Below, piece by piece: positions 24,837 to 33,445 of a stretch of 64,000 nucleotides of DNA. The translations under genes were made by a program, and so were the position numbers. The stretch spans positions 1,508,001 to 1,572,000 of the forward strand of contig CP012156.1 of assembly GCA_001602435.1 (NCBI GenBank), given 5' to 3'. The notes beneath the pieces are model-generated. The model worked only from the letters and a program-made list of their open reading frames with translations. It made no database searches and had not been told where the DNA came from. The stretch is from Hyphomonadaceae bacterium UKL13-1. Lineage in GTDB: Bacteria > Pseudomonadota > Alphaproteobacteria > Caulobacterales > Aquidulcibacteraceae. The number at the start of each line of letters is the position of its first letter. Positions within the stretch are counted from its first letter, which is position 1.

Positions 24837-26217
24837 AATTCTCATCGTCGATGATGAAGCCGATATTCGCGATCTCGTTGGCGGTATCTTAGAAGACGAA
24901 GGTTATGTCGTCCGCTATGCCGCCGACTCAGATGGCGCGTTAGACGCTTTCCGCACGCGGCGCCCTGACTTGGTTGTCTTGGATGTTTGGTTGCAGGGCA
25001 GCCGTCTGGACGGACTGGAAATTCTGTCGGTCGTGCAAGGCATTGATCCGACGATTCCCATTGTTCTGATCTCTGGCCATGGCACGATTGAAACCGCCGT
25101 GAGTGCCTTAAAGCGCGGTGCATTTGACTTCATCGAAAAGCCCTTCAAGTCAGACCGCTTGATTTTGATTATCAGCCGCGCGCTCGAAAGTGCGCGTTTA
25201 CGGCGCGAGAACATGGCGCTGCGGGCGCGTGCTGTGGCCGGCGACGAGCTGATCGGCGAAAGCACCGTGATGCTGCAGTTGCGTGCTGCCATTGAGAAGA
25301 TCGCGCCTATGAACAGCCGGGTACTGATTACCGGCCCATCTGGCTCTGGTAAGGAAGTGATTGCGCGGGCCCTGCACGCTGGCTCACAGCGTGCCGATGG
25401 TCCGTTCGTGGTTATTTCGGCAGCCGCGATTGCGCCAGAGCGCATGGAATCTGAACTTTTCGGCGAAGAAACCAGCGAAGGCCGCCCAACTAAGATTGGC
25501 GTGTTTGAGCATGCGCATAATGGTACGCTTCTGCTCGACGAAATCGCCGAAATGCCGATGGAAACCCAGTCCAAAATTTTGCGGGTTTTGGTGGAACAAC
25601 GCTTTCGTCGCTTAGGTGGCAGCAGTGATGTCTCGGTGAATGTGCGCGTGATTTCTTCGACCGCGCGGGACCTTCGTGAAGCCATCAGCATTGGCCGATT
25701 CCGCGAAGACTTATTCCACCGCCTCAATGTGGTACCGATCCGTTCGCCAGCCTTGGCGGAACGTCGCGATGATGTACCCCGCTTGGTTGAGCATTTTTCC
25801 AAACGCGTGGCCGAAGCCAATGGTGTGGCCCAGCGCCATTTTGGACCCGAAGCGCTGGCAGCGATGCAAGCGGCCAGTTGGCCCGGCAATGTGCGCGAAT
25901 TGCGCAATCTGGTGGAACGCATGTTGATCCTAGCCTCTGGCGATGCAAGCGAACCCATTGATGCAGCAGCCCTCGCGCTAGATGGAGTTGGCGTTGGCGA
26001 ATTGGCAGACCGGACGGGCTTGCATCAATTGGTGTCCTTGCCATTGCGCGAAGCCCGCGAACTGTTCGAGCGCGAATATCTGGCAGCGCAAATCACGCGC
26101 TTTGGTGGCAATATCTCACGAACCGCGTCATTCATTGGGATGGAGCGGTCGGCTTTGCACCGCAAACTGAAAAGTCTCGGTGTTGAAGGCACGCGCGGCT
26201 TCGATTTGGAGGGTTAA
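24826..26217 (+). CDS. ntrX: Response regulator NtrX
   Basis: This 463-residue regulator has a receiver domain (phospho-Asp in LVVLDVWLQGS, Lys in IEKPFKSD), an AAA+ domain and a C-terminal Fis-type HTH (NISRTASFIGMERSALHRKLKSLG). Walker A is GPSGSGKE and Walker B keeps the Glu (LLLDEIAEMP), unlike the NtrC in this cluster. The GAFTGA loop is replaced by FGEETSEGRPTKIG, which is usual for alphaproteobacterial NtrX, where action through sigma-54 is not expected. The start overlaps ntrY by 11 bases and its stop is 2 bases before the aminotransferase gene, so five genes from ntrB form one operon-like run. Confidence 0.95.
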   Translation: MAAEILIVDDEADIRDLVGGILEDEGYVVRYAADSDGALDAFRTRRPDLVVLDVWLQGSRLDGLEILSVVQGIDPTIPIVLISGHGTIETAVSALKRGAFDFIEKPFKSDRLILIISRALESARLRRENMALRARAVAGDELIGESTVMLQLRAAIEKIAPMNSRVLITGPSGSGKEVIARALHAGSQRADGPFVVISAAAIAPERMESELFGEETSEGRPTKIGVFEHAHNGTLLLDEIAEMPMETQSKILRVLVEQRFRRLGGSSDVSVNVRVISSTARDLREAISIGRFREDLFHRLNVVPIRSPALAERRDDVPRLVEHFSKRVAEANGVAQRHFGPEALAAMQAASWPGNVRELRNLVERMLILASGDASEPIDAAALALDGVGVGELADRTGLHQLVSLPLREARELFEREYLAAQITRFGGNISRTASFIGMERSALHRKLKSLGVEGTRGFDLEG

Positions 26218-26219
26218 GC

Positions 26220-27083
26220 GTGCCGAGGATTGCTTATGTCGATGGCCAATTTGTACGCCATGGAGAAGCCTCGATCCATGTCGAAGATCGCGGTCTACAA
26301 TTTGGCGATGCCGTTTATGAAGTTTGGGCGGTGCGCGGCGGGATCTTGTTCGACTCAGAAGGCCATTTAGCCCGTCTCGCGCGTTCTCTTGCGGCCCTTC
26401 AAATCAAGGCACCCATGGGCAATGCCAGCTTGATGGTCATTGTGCGGGAATTGATGGCGCGCAATAAGCTGAAGGACGGTCTTGTTTATCTGCAGGTCTC
26501 TCGCGGGGTGGCACGTCGGGACCATCCGTTTCCAGCCCATTCTCGTCCCAGCATCATTCTAACGGCGCGCGCCATGAATATGGTCCAAGCCGATGCGCGC
26601 GCGGCCAAAGGTATTCGGGTGCAGACCTGCCCAGACATTCGCTGGGGCAGGGTGGATATCAAAACCGTCAATCTATTGCCCAACGTTCTGGCAAAACAGG
26701 CGGCCCTAGAGGCAGGTTTCGCCGATGCTTGGTTTATAGATCGTGACGGCATGGTTACTGAAGGTACAGCACAAAATGCTTGGATCGTTGATTCTCAAGG
26801 AGTCTTAAGGACGCGTCCGGCAACGCACGCGATTCTGCGCGGTATTACACGTGATACGATTATCCAGACCGCGCAGGCATTGGGCTTTGGCTTTGAAGAA
26901 AAAGCCTTTTCCAGAGACGAAGCTTTGTCTGCGCAAGAAGCCTTCATTACCTCAGCCACCAGTTTTGTAACCCCGGTGATCGGCCTCGATGTGCACGAAA
27001 TTGGTGGCGGAAAACCTGGTCCAATCGCGCAAAAACTTCGGGAAACCTATCTTTCTCAACAAACATCAGTAAAAAAGCCTTAG
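26220..27083 (+). CDS. Class IV aminotransferase, D-amino-acid transaminase-like
   Basis: This 287-residue PLP enzyme of fold type IV resembles D-alanine aminotransferase (Dat), with branched-chain aminotransferase and ADC lyase as relatives. Seen are YVDGQFVRHGEASIHVEDRG at the N-terminus, FGDAVYEVWAVRGG, the PLP lysine in DIKTVNLLPNVLAKQAA, the Glu/phosphate-binding stretch TEGTAQNAW, and EAFITSATSFVTPV. GTG start at 26220, two bases after the ntrX stop. In many alphaproteobacteria trkA occupies the place between ntrX and hfq; a Dat-like gene here also occurs in some lineages. It probably provides D-Glu or D-Ala for peptidoglycan or degrades D-amino acids. Confidence 0.9.
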   Translation: MPRIAYVDGQFVRHGEASIHVEDRGLQFGDAVYEVWAVRGGILFDSEGHLARLARSLAALQIKAPMGNASLMVIVRELMARNKLKDGLVYLQVSRGVARRDHPFPAHSRPSIILTARAMNMVQADARAAKGIRVQTCPDIRWGRVDIKTVNLLPNVLAKQAALEAGFADAWFIDRDGMVTEGTAQNAWIVDSQGVLRTRPATHAILRGITRDTIIQTAQALGFGFEEKAFSRDEALSAQEAFITSATSFVTPVIGLDVHEIGGGKPGPIAQKLRETYLSQQTSVKKP

Positions 27084-27156
27084 ACAGCATCCTTCTGGAT
27101 TGAAATTTCCAAGAAGGGCTGCCTAATGAGGGACTCAGGTGTCGAGGTGCGACACC
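27084..27156 (+). promoter_or_regulatory. Structured leader or attenuator-like hairpins before hfq
   Basis: Two hairpins occupy the gap before hfq. An imperfect stem of about 13 bp pairs CAGCATCCTTCTGG (27084-27097) with 27109-27121. A perfect 7-bp stem pairs GGTGTCG (27138-27144) with 27150-27156. The first could end the ntr-dat transcript, although no T tract follows; the second lies 21 bases before the hfq ATG. Hfq represses its own mRNA in Escherichia; a similar role here is conjecture. Confidence 0.4.
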
Positions 27157-27177
27157 CAAGAAAAGACAGGGCTTACA

Positions 27178-27426
27178 ATGTCTGCCGACAAAAAACAGAA
27201 TCTTCAGGATACATTTTTAAACGCGGTCCGGAAGTCGCGCACGCCGTTGACCATTTTTCTGGTAAATGGCGTAAAGCTTCAGGGCGTCGTAACTTGGTTT
27301 GACAATTTTTGTGTGTTGTTGCGCCGCGACGGCCAGGTCCAATTGGTTTATAAGCATGCCATCTCCACCATCATGCCCGGCGCGCCGGTCCAGATGTTTG
27401 AGGGCGATCCTGCAGACCTCGACTAA
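27178..27426 (+). CDS. hfq: RNA chaperone Hfq
   Basis: Hfq is the Sm-like hexameric RNA chaperone that helps small RNAs pair with mRNAs. The 82-residue product is of the short alphaproteobacterial type. Sm1 is [20 protein letters not shown] (proximal-face Q near residue 8, QNLQDTFLN) and Sm2 contains [11 protein letters not shown] with the YKH motif. No long C-terminal tail is present. The ATG at 27178 is the family's usual start ([11 protein letters not shown]). It is preceded by structured leader sequence and followed by hflX 82 bases later, the standard hfq-hflX arrangement. Confidence 0.98.
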   Translation: MSADKKQNLQDTFLNAVRKSRTPLTIFLVNGVKLQGVVTWFDNFCVLLRRDGQVQLVYKHAISTIMPGAPVQMFEGDPADLD

Positions 27427-27508
27427 GTCTTTCTTGTCTTCGACCGTCTTCAGGCTCATGCTAATGCGGCTACAGGTGGTCTGTATGCGCGCAACAGAGC
27501 TAGGATAA

Positions 27509-28885
27509 TTGCATTTGATCGATCGTCAGGCGCCCGTGCAGCGGGCCTTGGTCATCCACCCCCTACGAAGCGACGCTTCTGCCAGTCGTGACCCAGATCT
27601 GCGGCTGATTGAAGCCTGTGGCCTCGCCGAAGCCCTCGACCTTGAAGTTGCCGATGCGCGACTAGCACCTCTGCGTCAGGTACGCCCCGGTGCTTATTTC
27701 GGCACGGGCAAGATCGAAGAACTTAAAGCCTATTGTGAAGAGCTGAAGGTCGATGTTCTGATTCTAGATCATCAGATGTCGCCCGTGCAGCAGCGCAATT
27801 TGGAAAAAGAGCTTCAGGTTAAAGTGGTTGACCGGACCGGTCTGATCCTTGAAATTTTTGCTCGCCGTGCGCGGACGCGGGAAGGGCGGCTACAGGTCGA
27901 ACTTGCCCGCCTCAGCTACGAAAAGTCCCGCTTGGTCAAAACCTGGACCCACTTGGAGCGTCAGCGCGGCGGCACAGGAAAAACCGGCGGTCCGGGTGAG
28001 CGGCAAATCGAACTTGATCGCCGAATGATTGCCGATAAGATCCTGAAACTTAAAAAAGAATTGGAAGAGGTCAAGCGCACCCGTGCCCTGCAACGGGCCA
28101 GTCGCAAGCGCGTGCCCTATCCGGTCATCGCTCTTGTTGGCTATACCAATGCCGGTAAGTCCACCCTGTTTAACCGGGCGGCCTCGGCAGACGTGTTTGC
28201 CAAGGATATGCCCTTTGCCACTTTGGATACGACCTTGCGGGCGGTGCGCACACCAACCGGCCGCGATGTCATCTTGTCCGACACCGTGGGTTTCATCACC
28301 GATCTACCGACCGAATTGGTCGCGGCATTTCGGGCGACCTTGGAAGAAGTGGCCCAAGCTGACCTTCTCGTCCATGTCCGCGATATTGCGCACGCAGAAA
28401 GCGACAACCAGCGCCGCGATGTAGAATTGGTGCTGGACCGGGTCCTCACCGATCATGAAAGTCGTCCGCCTTTGATCGAGGCGTGGAATAAGATTGACTG
28501 CTTGGATGAGGCAGGCGCGGCCTATGTGCGCGCGCGCGCGGCAGCCTCTGGCCTTGATGGCACGGCGCAAGGCATTTGTGTGTCGGCTTTGACAGGGGAA
28601 GGGGTCAAGGAGCTTTTTGCCTTGATCGATTCTGAATTGGCGCTCGATGCGCGACCTGTGGATTTGGTGATTGGGCCAGATCAAGGTGCGGCGCGGGCTT
28701 GGTTGTTCCGCAAGGGGGCGGTGCGTCAGGAAGAAACTGACGAGCAGGGCTTTACCCATCTGAAAGTGCGCCTCACGGCCGATGATGCAGCCCGCTTTGT
28801 TGCCCAATGGCCGCAGATCTTGTCAGAGGTTCCGTTCGTGGCGCTTGGCGAGGTTCCAGAGCCCGTCCATTTCCTCGAGGCTTGA
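27509..28885 (+). CDS. hflX: GTPase HflX
   Basis: HflX is a ribosome-binding GTPase that rescues or splits stalled 70S ribosomes after stress. The 458-residue protein has an N-terminal HflX domain (GTGKIEELKAYCEELKVDVL), then a coiled linker with Gly-rich GGTGKTGGPGERQIELDRR. The GTPase domain has G1 GYTNAGKSTLFN, G3 DTVGFI with the HflX-type FITDLP, and G4 NKID. The start is uncertain: a TTG at 27509 has AGGA in front, and another TTG follows two codons later at 27515. The 3' end overlaps the convergent mazG by 63 bases. Confidence 0.95.
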   Translation: MHLIDRQAPVQRALVIHPLRSDASASRDPDLRLIEACGLAEALDLEVADARLAPLRQVRPGAYFGTGKIEELKAYCEELKVDVLILDHQMSPVQQRNLEKELQVKVVDRTGLILEIFARRARTREGRLQVELARLSYEKSRLVKTWTHLERQRGGTGKTGGPGERQIELDRRMIADKILKLKKELEEVKRTRALQRASRKRVPYPVIALVGYTNAGKSTLFNRAASADVFAKDMPFATLDTTLRAVRTPTGRDVILSDTVGFITDLPTELVAAFRATLEEVAQADLLVHVRDIAHAESDNQRRDVELVLDRVLTDHESRPPLIEAWNKIDCLDEAGAAYVRARAAASGLDGTAQGICVSALTGEGVKELFALIDSELALDARPVDLVIGPDQGAARAWLFRKGAVRQEETDEQGFTHLKVRLTADDAARFVAQWPQILSEVPFVALGEVPEPVHFLEA

Positions 28886-29623
28886 GGTTTCCGGGCTCTT
28901 CCCATCCTTTTGAAGGGCTTCTTCAATCCAGCGGAAACGGCGCTCAAACTTGGCATTGGCCGAGCGCAGGGCGACTTCAGGGTCCACTTTGGCTTTGCGG
29001 GCAAGATTGGCCAACACAAAGAGGACATCGCCAATTTCTTCTTCAATATGGGCTGGATCGGCTTCAGCAATCGCTTCGCGGGTTTCGTCGATTTCTTCGG
29101 TCAACTTGGCAAAAACCTCCTCCAAGCTTGGCCAATCAAAGCCAACGCGGGCAGCGCGCTTGGTTAGCTTTTCCGCACGCATCAAAGCGGGCAGAGCCAA
29201 GGGAATATCGGCCAAAAGACTTGGGTCATCGGCAAGCTTAGCCGCACGCTCCTTGGCTTTCATGACCTCCCAATTCTGGGTTTGTTGTTCGGCGGTCTCG
29301 ATTTGGCGCGTGCCAAAGACGTGCGGGTGCCGCGCTTCCATCTTGTCAGATAGCCCTTGGACGACGTCGTTAAAGGCAAAGGCACCTTGTTCTTCAGCCA
29401 TGCGGGCATGAAAAACCACTTGAAACAAAAGGTCGCCCAATTCTTCTTTCAACGAGACCAGATTACCCTGCGCAATCGCGTCGGCCACTTCATAGGCTTC
29501 TTCAATCGTAAAAGGCGCAATGGTTTCAAAGCTCTGCTCAAGGTCCCACGGGCAACCCGTCTCTGGAGTGCGTAGGGCGGCCATAATGTCGAGCAGGCGA
29601 TCAATGGGGGCAGGTGTGGTCAT
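28823..29623 (-). CDS. mazG: Nucleoside triphosphate pyrophosphohydrolase MazG
   Basis: MazG hydrolyses (d)NTPs to monophosphates and pyrophosphate and clears aberrant nucleotides. The 266-residue, two-repeat protein shows the acidic metal-binding motif in both halves: first TIEEAYEVADAI with EELGDLLFQVVFHA, second VFAKLTEEIDETREAI with EEEIGDVLFVLANLARK. The N-terminal PETGCPWDLEQ is the family opening. The gene runs toward hflX and its last 63 bases lie inside the 3' end of hflX on the other strand, so the two transcripts are antisense to each other at their ends. The hfq-hflX-mazG order is common in alphaproteobacteria. Confidence 0.96.
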   Translation of the reverse strand: MTTPAPIDRLLDIMAALRTPETGCPWDLEQSFETIAPFTIEEAYEVADAIAQGNLVSLKEELGDLLFQVVFHARMAEEQGAFAFNDVVQGLSDKMEARHPHVFGTRQIETAEQQTQNWEVMKAKERAAKLADDPSLLADIPLALPALMRAEKLTKRAARVGFDWPSLEEVFAKLTEEIDETREAIAEADPAHIEEEIGDVLFVLANLARKAKVDPEVALRSANAKFERRFRWIEEALQKDGKSPETSSLEEMDGLWNLAKRHERNL

Positions 29624-29643
29624 GACCCCTCTATGGTGCGATT

Positions 29644-31026
29644 CTATGCCTGCTGAGATGCTTCTTCGGCTAGGTCACGCTTAGCTGCAATGGCGGCTTG
29701 AAGCTCGGCCGTGCGCTTGGCGTCGATTGGATATTTGACCAACAACAAAGCGCCCAGAATATTGACCACAACTGGCAGCCCGATGAACAGGAATGTCAGG
29801 CCCGTCAGCGCCTCTGGCGTATTGCCAGCGCCAAGCTTTGAATTGAAGCCAAACAGACCAAGCCCGACATAGGTGACACCAACCGCGAGCGCATAGCCTG
29901 CCTTACCTGTCAGCGTCACAAAGGCATAGAGAAGGCCCGTCCGATCTTGCCCAGTCTGTAAGAGATCCTCATCGCCAATATCGGCCATCATGGCGCGCAA
30001 GAGATAGGCACCAGACGTATAGACAATCCCAGCCGCCGACATGCCAATCGCCGCGGCGACGAAATTATTCTCGGGCAGATACATGATCAAAGGCTGACTG
30101 ACGGCTGCATAGATGCAGGCACAAATAAGCGAGACATGCTTGCCCCAGCGGCGCGCAATCATGGTCCAGATCGGTGCCCCAATCAGGCCTGCGATGAAGT
30201 AAATCAACAAGAGGGCCGCTGCCAAACCGCCATAGCCCTTGACCGCATCGAAATAGAAAAGGAACAGCCCGCCAGTTACCCCAGAGCCAAACATCAAGAG
30301 AAGATCGCATAGCAATAGTCGCCGACAGGCATCTGATTTAAATAGAGAAACTACGTCCTTCAAGTTGGTTTTCTTGGCCGAAGCTTTGGGTGATTCCTCT
30401 TTCGCAAAGCCGGCTGCAAGCAAAGCGGTGAGGGGCATGAGAACGACGATGAACCAGCCCATGCCTTGTACACCACTGGCGGCCGTCCCGCCCTGCGAAT
30501 GGATCAAGACAGGGATCAACAGCACCAACAGCATGCCGAGCACATTGCCTGCCTGCCAAAATACAAACACGCGCGAACGCTCATGATAACTATCGCTCAA
30601 AGTCGCGCCGAGCGACATTTGCGACAACGACCCCATGGAAAAGCCGACATAGGTGAAGAATAGCCAGAAAGCCAAATAAGCCGCGTCGGCTCCGGGCTTC
30701 GCCATGAAGAGGAAGTAGGACCCGACCATGATGACGGGAATGGACATCACCAGCCAAGGCGAGAACCTGCCAATCCGTGTACGCGTCTGGTCCATAGCTA
30801 GGCCAATGCCAATATCGACGCCAATGTCGAGGATACGGGCCAACATAAACAGAAGACCTACAACCCCAATCTCAAGTCCGACATAACCTGCATAATGGGG
30901 TGGCAGTTGGACAACTAAGGGCAGGCCGAGGGCCGCAAGGGGTAGGCTGGGCGCAGAAAAAGCAAGGATACGGGACAAAGCGACTTTTGAGCCCGTTTGA
31001 CCGGACTTTACGGGATCGATCGCCAT
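29644..31026 (-). CDS. MFS transporter, GPH/MelB-like sugar-cation symporter
   Basis: This 460-residue protein has about twelve membrane spans. The sequence resembles the glycoside-pentoside-hexuronide (GPH) branch. After the first spans comes RILDIGVDIGIGLAMDQTRTRIGRFSPW, which matches the family's conserved Asp-rich helix 2 and the D-x-x-x-x-R-x-G-R-x-x-x-W motif. A cytoplasmic central loop (residues about 205-225, KEESPKASAKKTNLKDVV) separates the halves. Substrate is unknown. It lies 20 bases upstream of the mazG start codon in the same direction, so mazG may be transcribed behind it. Confidence 0.88.
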   Translation of the reverse strand: MAIDPVKSGQTGSKVALSRILAFSAPSLPLAALGLPLVVQLPPHYAGYVGLEIGVVGLLFMLARILDIGVDIGIGLAMDQTRTRIGRFSPWLVMSIPVIMVGSYFLFMAKPGADAAYLAFWLFFTYVGFSMGSLSQMSLGATLSDSYHERSRVFVFWQAGNVLGMLLVLLIPVLIHSQGGTAASGVQGMGWFIVVLMPLTALLAAGFAKEESPKASAKKTNLKDVVSLFKSDACRRLLLCDLLLMFGSGVTGGLFLFYFDAVKGYGGLAAALLLIYFIAGLIGAPIWTMIARRWGKHVSLICACIYAAVSQPLIMYLPENNFVAAAIGMSAAGIVYTSGAYLLRAMMADIGDEDLLQTGQDRTGLLYAFVTLTGKAGYALAVGVTYVGLGLFGFNSKLGAGNTPEALTGLTFLFIGLPVVVNILGALLLVKYPIDAKRTAELQAAIAAKRDLAEEASQQA

Positions 31027-31129
31027 GTTTCCTCCACTGGCCCTTGTTAGTTCAGGCTCATCTTTCTGACCTTGTCATCCTTTATCCCAAACGCCAAGCA
31101 GTTTTGCCAAGCGACTGGAATTCAAGCGC

Positions 31130-31741
31130 TTACCTTTTGGGCACGGCGAGGGCATTTGTGATTGCTTGACCAAGCTCTTCGGATTGAGGTGTCACGGCGG
31201 ATGCAAAGGCCGCAACGGGGCGACCATCCTTGCCAATCAAAATCTTATGGAAGTTCCATTTAGGCTCAGCTTTCGGCCCTAAGATACTCAAAGCATTACG
31301 ATAAAACGGATGTGCGCTCGGTCCACGAACCACATATTTGGCCGCCATGGGGAAGGTGACACCGTAATTGAGTTCGCAGAATTTTTTGATTTCGGTGGCA
31401 CTGCCAGGCTCTTGTCCACCAAAATCATTAGAGGGCACCCCAACAATGACGAGCCCTTCACGTTGCCGTGACTTCCAGAGTGCCTCAAGTCCAGCATATT
31501 GTCCGGTATAGCCGCATTGCGAGGCGGTATTGACCACCAAAACGACTTTCCCGCGATAATCCGCGAGATTGACATTGCCACCCATCAGGCCATCAAACAT
31601 CTCAGGTGACGACATCGCAGTTGCTTTCGTGGCGGTAGGAACAGCTTTTGGCTTTTGAGGTGCGGATTGACCCGTAGCCGCCACAGCAATCACAAGCGCT
31701 GCGCCGAAGGCAGCAGAAACGTCCAAGATCAATTTCTTCAT
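31130..31741 (-). CDS. Glutathione peroxidase family protein, exported
   Basis: This 203-residue thioredoxin-fold peroxidase reduces hydroperoxides with glutathione or thioredoxin. The active site is VVNTASQCGYTGQYAGLEAL, with Cys in place of selenocysteine; the Gln in SNDFGGQEPG and the Trp in KWNFHKILI complete the catalytic triad. Length beyond the family core is a 40-residue N-terminus with a signal-like stretch (AAFGAALVIAVAATGQSA), so it is probably periplasmic or membrane-attached, where such enzymes guard against lipid peroxides. It is followed downstream by the MFS gene at a distance of 103 bases on the same strand. Confidence 0.92.
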   Translation of the reverse strand: MKKLILDVSAAFGAALVIAVAATGQSAPQKPKAVPTATKATAMSSPEMFDGLMGGNVNLADYRGKVVLVVNTASQCGYTGQYAGLEALWKSRQREGLVIVGVPSNDFGGQEPGSATEIKKFCELNYGVTFPMAAKYVVRGPSAHPFYRNALSILGPKAEPKWNFHKILIGKDGRPVAAFASAVTPQSEELGQAITNALAVPKR

Positions 31742-31785
31742 AAATTACCTCCAGATGATTGCTCAACATGTTGTTTTAACGTACC

Positions 31786-32178
31786 TTAAAGCATCGAACG
31801 GCCGACGTGGAAAAGCGTCAATAGGATCAAAGCGAGCGTCGCCAACATCTGGATCACAAAGCCCAGCGAACGGGTTTTTGGATCGGCAACATAAGCTAAC
31901 ATGTAAATGATCCGACCAATGATCCAGACAAGGCCAAAACCTGCAGCAACCATGTCTGATTGCCAAATTGCCGCCAGCCACAGCGCCGGCAGGAACATAG
32001 GTAGCCATTCCAGCGTATTCATCTGAACCCGAAAATGCCGCTCAAAGATCGGATCGCCCGATGTGGCAGGGGCCGGGATATTGTAGGTGCCGCGTGCTTT
32101 GGCGACCCTCAAGCCCATGAAGAAGAATAGGATGATCGTAACCAGAGTGACCAGACTGGTAAGGGGTAGGGTGCTCAT
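31786..32178 (-). CDS. MAPEG family membrane protein
   Basis: This 130-residue protein has four hydrophobic spans in the MAPEG pattern. The signature is RHFRVQMNTLEWLPMFLPALWLAA (about residues 48-71), with the conserved Arg, Asn-Thr-x-E of glutathione-binding MAPEG proteins; PLWIIGRIIYMLAYVADPKTRS-like helix 3 is also present here as VWIIGRIIYMLAYVADPKTRS. The family includes microsomal glutathione S-transferases and leukotriene synthases. It lies 44 bases upstream of the glutathione peroxidase gene in the same direction, so a shared glutathione-dependent detoxification role is plausible. Confidence 0.88.
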   Translation of the reverse strand: MSTLPLTSLVTLVTIILFFFMGLRVAKARGTYNIPAPATSGDPIFERHFRVQMNTLEWLPMFLPALWLAAIWQSDMVAAGFGLVWIIGRIIYMLAYVADPKTRSLGFVIQMLATLALILLTLFHVGRSML

Positions 32179-32680
32179 GGCGGATCCAATTCTGATGTTG
32201 ACGAAACTGTGATCAAACCTAGGGCGATAGGGTGGCTAGGTCTAGGGCTTGAATAGGCTTGGTAGACTAAATCACCTCAATCCGTAATTCGCATAATATA
32301 TGTTATGGGACAAAAATGATCCGATGGAGGCCTATCGATTGGGCGAATTCAAAGCCTAGAGGCACATGACTAAGGGCCACTGTCGACGTGAAGCGGTACA
32401 TCAAACCTAATCGGGACATTTTATCAGGTGATGATGAAATCGGCAGTGAATTTAGCCATCTTCGGCTGTTAAGACTTCGCCTGCGGCTTAACTCTCGTCA
32501 AACCTTAACGCATTAAGGATTGCCGCTGTGCTTCGGGCTGCCATTAAACCGCCAATCGCCAGAGTTGCGGCAAGATTTCCCACGATGATTCACGGGTTTG
32601 AAACACCCATTCAACTAAAAGACATTGCCTGTCTTCGAACCTTGCGCGTTGAACCAGGTGTTTGAAGAACAGGACCGACG
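32179..32680. other. 502-bp intergenic region with palindromes, no clear gene
   Basis: The gap separates the divergent MAPEG gene and ABC exporter operon, so it should hold promoters for both. I see no convincing reading frame. Two inverted repeats stand out: GTTAAG (32468-32473) with CTTAAC (32487-32492), enclosing CTTCGCCTGCGG; and CCTTAACGCATTAAGG (near 32504-32519). TTAA half-sites recall CtrA boxes, but the spacing does not match the TTAA-N7-TTAA consensus. Confidence 0.5.
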
Positions 32681-33445
32681 ATGAGCACCCATCCCCTACC
32701 CGCCCTCGAGATCAAATCGTTAACGAAACGGTTTGGAGCCAAGACCGCTGTGTCAGACTTCAACCTGACGTTGGCTCCAGGGTCATTCTATGGGCTTTTG
32801 GGGGCAAACGGGGCTGGGAAGACCACGACTATGCGGATGATTGCCGGTCTGTTGCAGGCCGACGAGGGCAGCATTTGTGTGTTTGGCCACGATGTGGGGA
32901 AAGACCCACGGGCGGTTAAATCCATCACCGCTTGGTTGCCAGATGAGCCCTTGCTTTATGACAAGCTAACGCCGCTGGAATATCTGGAATTTATCGCGGG
33001 GCTTTGGTCGGTCGAAGGCAGCGTAGCGGAAAAGCGCGCGGAAGAATTGCTGCGCTGGATGGATTTGTGGGAAGAGCGTGACAAACGTTGTGAGACTTTT
33101 TCACGCGGGATGAAGCAAAAGACTGCTTTGGCTGGCGCGCTGTTACACGATCCCAAATTGCTTTTGCTCGACGAACCATTTTCGGGCCTCGATGCAGCCG
33201 TCGCGCGACAGGTCAAAGAGCTGTTGGTGGAAAAGACCAAAGAAGGTGCGACCATTGTTCTCACGACCCATGTGATGGAGATCGCCGAGCGCTTGGCCGA
33301 ACGGGTTGGTATTTTCCACCGTGGCCGCTTGTTGGCTGATGGATCGCTAGCAGACTTGCGCGCCCAAGCTGGCCAAGCCGAAGGCAGTTTGGAAGACATC
33401 TTCATTCAACTGGTTGATGATGCTTCGGTAGGAAGTCCAGCATGA
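32681..33445 (+). CDS. ABC transporter ATP-binding protein
   Basis: This 254-residue ATPase has Walker A GANGAGKTTT (about residues 45-54), an ABC signature that reads FSRGMKQK instead of LSGGQ, Walker B LLLLDEPFSGLD, and the H-loop LTTHVMEIAE. It is close to the CcmA/ABC-2 type (DrrA-like) ATPases, and the SRGMKQ signature is normal for that branch. It overlaps the permease gene by 4 bases (ATGA-like arrangement at 33442-33445), so the pair forms one exporter. The transported substrate cannot be deduced. The start has AGGA nearby and the operon begins here after a 502-base intergenic region. Confidence 0.94.
   Translation: MSTHPLPALEIKSLTKRFGAKTAVSDFNLTLAPGSFYGLLGANGAGKTTTMRMIAGLLQADEGSICVFGHDVGKDPRAVKSITAWLPDEPLLYDKLTPLEYLEFIAGLWSVEGSVAEKRAEELLRWMDLWEERDKRCETFSRGMKQKTALAGALLHDPKLLLLDEPFSGLDAAVARQVKELLVEKTKEGATIVLTTHVMEIAERLAERVGIFHRGRLLADGSLADLRAQAGQAEGSLEDIFIQLVDDASVGSPA

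Noticed and set aside
24915..25958. Long minus-strand frame (347 codons) opposite ntrX
   Set aside because: It is antisense to a perfectly recognisable NtrX, is Ser/Arg-rich without domains, and is explained by codon-bias mirror effects.
32468..32519. CtrA binding sites
   Set aside because: TTAA pairs are present but spaced 4 or 13 bases apart, not the TTAA-N7-TTAA consensus.
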